Shown here piece after piece: positions 61,789 through 64,000 of a stretch of DNA of 64,000 nucleotides (the stretch's first letter is position 1; every line of letters begins with the position of its first letter). Origin of the DNA: Ciona savignyi (Eukaryota; Chordata; Ascidiacea; Phlebobranchia; Cionidae); contig CH003340.1 in NCBI GenBank assembly GCA_000149265.1, forward strand, positions 476,051 through 540,050, written 5' to 3'. Under the pieces are notes generated by a model. It saw only the letters and a program-made list of their open reading frames with translations, did not search any database and was not told where the DNA came from. A program made the position numbers and the translations under genes.

Positions 61789-63362
61789 TTACACCAAAAA
61801 TCGTTTGTCGACCAAGGTTTTTGTTGCGAGGTTTTGGCGGCCGAGATGTTCACGCAAGAAGACGAGCACCTGAAATTATTACGAATATTGGGATGGTTAT
61901 TTTGCATTAGATATCCTGTAAAGGGGGATCAAGAAACTCGTTGCTCGCTGGTCGGTTGTGACCTTGGGCACAACCAAAGCACTTAACGGACATTGCCTGA
62001 ACCCAGCGGATTAATGGGTTCTACCAAATTGAAGGAATGTCTTAATTATACAACACACTGCAATAGCTCCGGTAACCCGACGGTGGGCACGAGGTAATCT
62101 GACGATTGCCCGTGTGTTTACCCCCTTAAACGAACGGCCTATAATGAACTTATGTGCAACACAATTAACCAAAACAACAGTCAGAGGGAAAAGGGAACCA
62201 TCTCAACCCACCCACCTCCGGGAATAAACGCACTAAAGCTCCTTCAGCACGCACATGACTTACCTGACCACATATATACGTGATAACAGCAGCGAGAACG
62301 TAGTTTTGCTGCGTGTAGTCGATCAAGTTAAACAGCAAAACTTCAAATATAAGAATCGCAAATTCGTTACCGTAGAACAGGACATTGGCGAACGAATTGC
62401 CAGGGTCTAAAAATGGAAAATTGTTTGAAAGATGTGCATTTGTATACCTCCAACTTACCGTTGTAGAAGTAAGACAAATCTATTGGTTCCCGAAACTCGG
62501 TGTCCATTAAATTCTCGAGAAACATCTTGTCCTTGATGGTGTAATCCAAATCTCTTAAGGACTGCAGAAGAAGTTCAGTTAGAAGCAGTGATGGGATTCA
62601 AGAGGTTGGCATGGGTTCCTATCCTAATAACCCGTTCTTGGAACGTCGGGATAATCACCGATCCAATTCTGGCTTTTTTACAGACATTAGACTTTTTAGG
62701 GAATCTGTTGTTAGTAAGTACAATACAAAAGAAACCTGTTCTTAGAATTTTGAATCCCATCACTGGTTAGAAGCGATGAGGGGAAGCACAGTGTTACTAT
62801 ACCACCACCAAAACACTATGGATAGTGTATAGTAAATGCAGTAGCTAAACCCTGGGTCCAACAAACGTTCAGGTTCAGACAGGAGGCGAGAACACTGGTT
62901 TAAGCACAAAATGCTCACGTGATCGAGGAACGCTGTTAGAAAATTCCGCATCGTTGTATAAGCTCGAGCGTTCTCAGAAGTTTTTGATTCACCAGGAGTG
63001 TTACCGCCTGTCAATTTAAGGTTTTTAATTTTAAGTAAAATTAAATTGTTTGTTTTAGGAAAATTAGATCTGCGTCAAAAAATTTGCGAATGAAATCTGA
63101 CAGCCGGGCATTTTAAAATTTGCCGACAAATTTGTGAATTGTGGTTAAGGCAAGCTAGTGGTTAAAATGGGTTTACATTTTACTGGGGAGGATGGGGGTG
63201 TTTTCAAAATAAGAATTGTAATATGCGATAGACGCAATTTGACTTGGTATAGCCACGTTAACTGCCAAATGAAAACCCAGCGTTAAAAGCTGTACATGGG
63301 CCCTTCCACATAAACATCTGATATGAAGTACACTTACCTCGAGCAGCAGGCTGGTTTCTCAT
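61789..63362 (-). CDS. TMEM67: Meckelin (TMEM67)-like protein, C-terminal exons (5' end outside window)
   Basis: Meckelin is a membrane protein of the ciliary transition zone. Exons in gene order: 63338-63362 (a 25-nt microexon), 62919-63007, 62459-62561, 62264-62406 and 61789-61869 (TAA). All joins are in phase, about 146 residues. Recognised from the C-terminal signature: NFLTAFLDH/SLRDLDYTIKDK, then NSFANVLFYGNEFAILIFEV, a hydrophobic membrane segment (AILIFEVLLFNLIDY), LAAVITYICGQ, and the end QNLATKTLVDKRFLV. Family members end in a very similar TLVDxRFL. The microexon is supported only by its splice signals (CGTTTCAG, GTAAGTG) and by its phase. Upstream exons must lie beyond the right edge. 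A SINE-A copy fills much of the last intron. Head-to-tail with the EGF gene. Confidence 0.82.
61936..62130 (+). repeat. SINE-A, lacking head, TMEM67 last intron
   Basis: Antisense to TMEM67; AACTCGTTGCTCGCTGGTCG through GATTGCCCGTGTGTTTACCC. An extra CAACCAAAG interrupts the usual GGGCAAGGCACTTAAC block. Confidence 0.78.
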
Positions 63363-63446
63363 CTGAAACGAAAATGGAGAAACGGGTAAGGCTTAAAATT
63401 TATTTGATATATTTACAATACTTATCAGGTGAGTTATAGGAAAGAT

Positions 63447-63652
63447 ATTAGGAAAGGATGATTATGTTTATCCCCGTAAATGGGAAAACCAAAGGGGGTT
63501 AACACAGATTCAATCGTCAGATTACTTAATCCACTGGGTTCAGGCAATGTCTGTTAAGTGCCTTGCCCAAGAACTCAACCGACTAGCTTTTGAACCGGCA
63601 ACCATTCGGTTGAAAGGTGTCACACTAAACCAGTATACTAACCGGCCGGACC
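63447..63652 (-). repeat. SINE-A with internal deletion
   Basis: Sense to TMEM67. The block between TCGTCAGATTACTTAATCC and CACTGGGTTCAGG lacks the usual middle ~100 bp. Confidence 0.8.
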
Positions 63653-64000
63653 AATATTGTACCTTATGATTTCTATTTTAAGTTAGTTGGGACCACTAGT
63701 CTTCCATACTCTGGAGGAATGTCTGCTGTACCACAAAAGTACATGGCTAAAATATCGTTCTGGCCATTATAGTGCAGTATCGGTAACACAACTATGAAGC
63801 ATGCAGTGGCCTTACTTATCTTCTTGTTATATCGTCACTTTTTCGCCCACAGGAATAAAACAAGTAACAAATAGCCGCTGTCACAACAAAGAACATATAA
63901 TCAAACAAAATATTTCTGTTTAAAATAGAACAAAATATTTGGTTCAAACAAAATAGTTTGGTTCAAAATCGTACAAAAACATCTGAATCCCCAGATAGAC

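Noticed and set aside
22753..63652. tRNA genes suggested by box A/B motifs
   Set aside because: All occurrences belong to dispersed SINE-A or SINE-B copies without a complete cloverleaf acceptor stem.
63820..63896. Possible terminal exon on the minus strand (AICYLFYSCGRKSDD, then a stop)
   Set aside because: Acceptor-like CAG and an open frame exist, but there is no family match and too little sequence to separate it from chance near the window edge.

Overview
The window looks like nuclear DNA from an ascidian tunicate of the Ciona type. It is AT-rich, its genes are compact and split by GT-AG introns, the proteins are recognisably chordate, and short tRNA-derived retroposons sit in almost every intron and intergenic gap. 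The species call is inference from gene content and style, not a database result.

Layout, left to right. (1) 149-5702, +: the C-terminal half of an EZH2-type histone H3K27 methyltransferase (CXC and SET domains). (2) 6761-9791, -: a four-exon MAP-kinase phosphatase of the DUSP1/2/4/5 class, tail to tail with EZH2, with a TATA box and E-box/CRE-like sites. (3) 13803-14527, -: an Id-like helix-loop-helix protein. (4) 19888-20982, +: a CATIP-like cilium/actin protein in one exon. (5) 21447-23178, -: a three-exon homologue of the uncharacterised vertebrate protein CXorf65. An inverted, broken copy of its first exon and upstream flank lies at about 26975-27440. (6) 25401-26111, -: a small zinc-finger protein. 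(7) 29264-29875, +: a second Id-like gene sharing an intron position with the first. (8) 31.05-35.1 kb: a repeat island. An inverted-repeat (foldback-like) element carries a decayed Ulp1/SENP-type protease reading frame, and a second palindromic element is nested inside it. (9) 36477-37238, +: PIGL in a single exon. (10) 37673-53349, +: the whole of TSC1 (hamartin), 22 coding exons, 959 aa. (11) 55082-61166, -: a secreted protein with 10 calcium-binding-type and 6 ordinary EGF repeats, 17 exons, 790 aa. (12) 61789 to beyond the right edge, -: the C-terminal exons of a meckelin (TMEM67)-like protein.

The genes do not form one pathway. EZH2 is a chromatin repressor, DUSP and TSC1 restrain MAPK and mTOR signalling, the two Id-like genes are dominant-negative HLH regulators, CATIP and TMEM67 are ciliary, and PIGL makes GPI anchors. 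Exon structures were built by hand from splice signals, reading phase and recalled family similarity. All joins given are phase-consistent.

The most unusual signal is in the repeats. At four splice sites in three genes (two in EZH2, one in TSC1, one in the Id-like gene), a short mobile element sits beside an exon edge and its flanking direct repeat contains the splice site itself. The intron therefore carries a spare copy of the acceptor or donor. Three different element families are involved. Families are labelled here as SINE-A (tRNA-derived, TATCC-type tail), SINE-B (Ser/Leu-tRNA-like head), SINE-C (short poly(A) retroposon), repeat-D and MITE-E (inverted termini).
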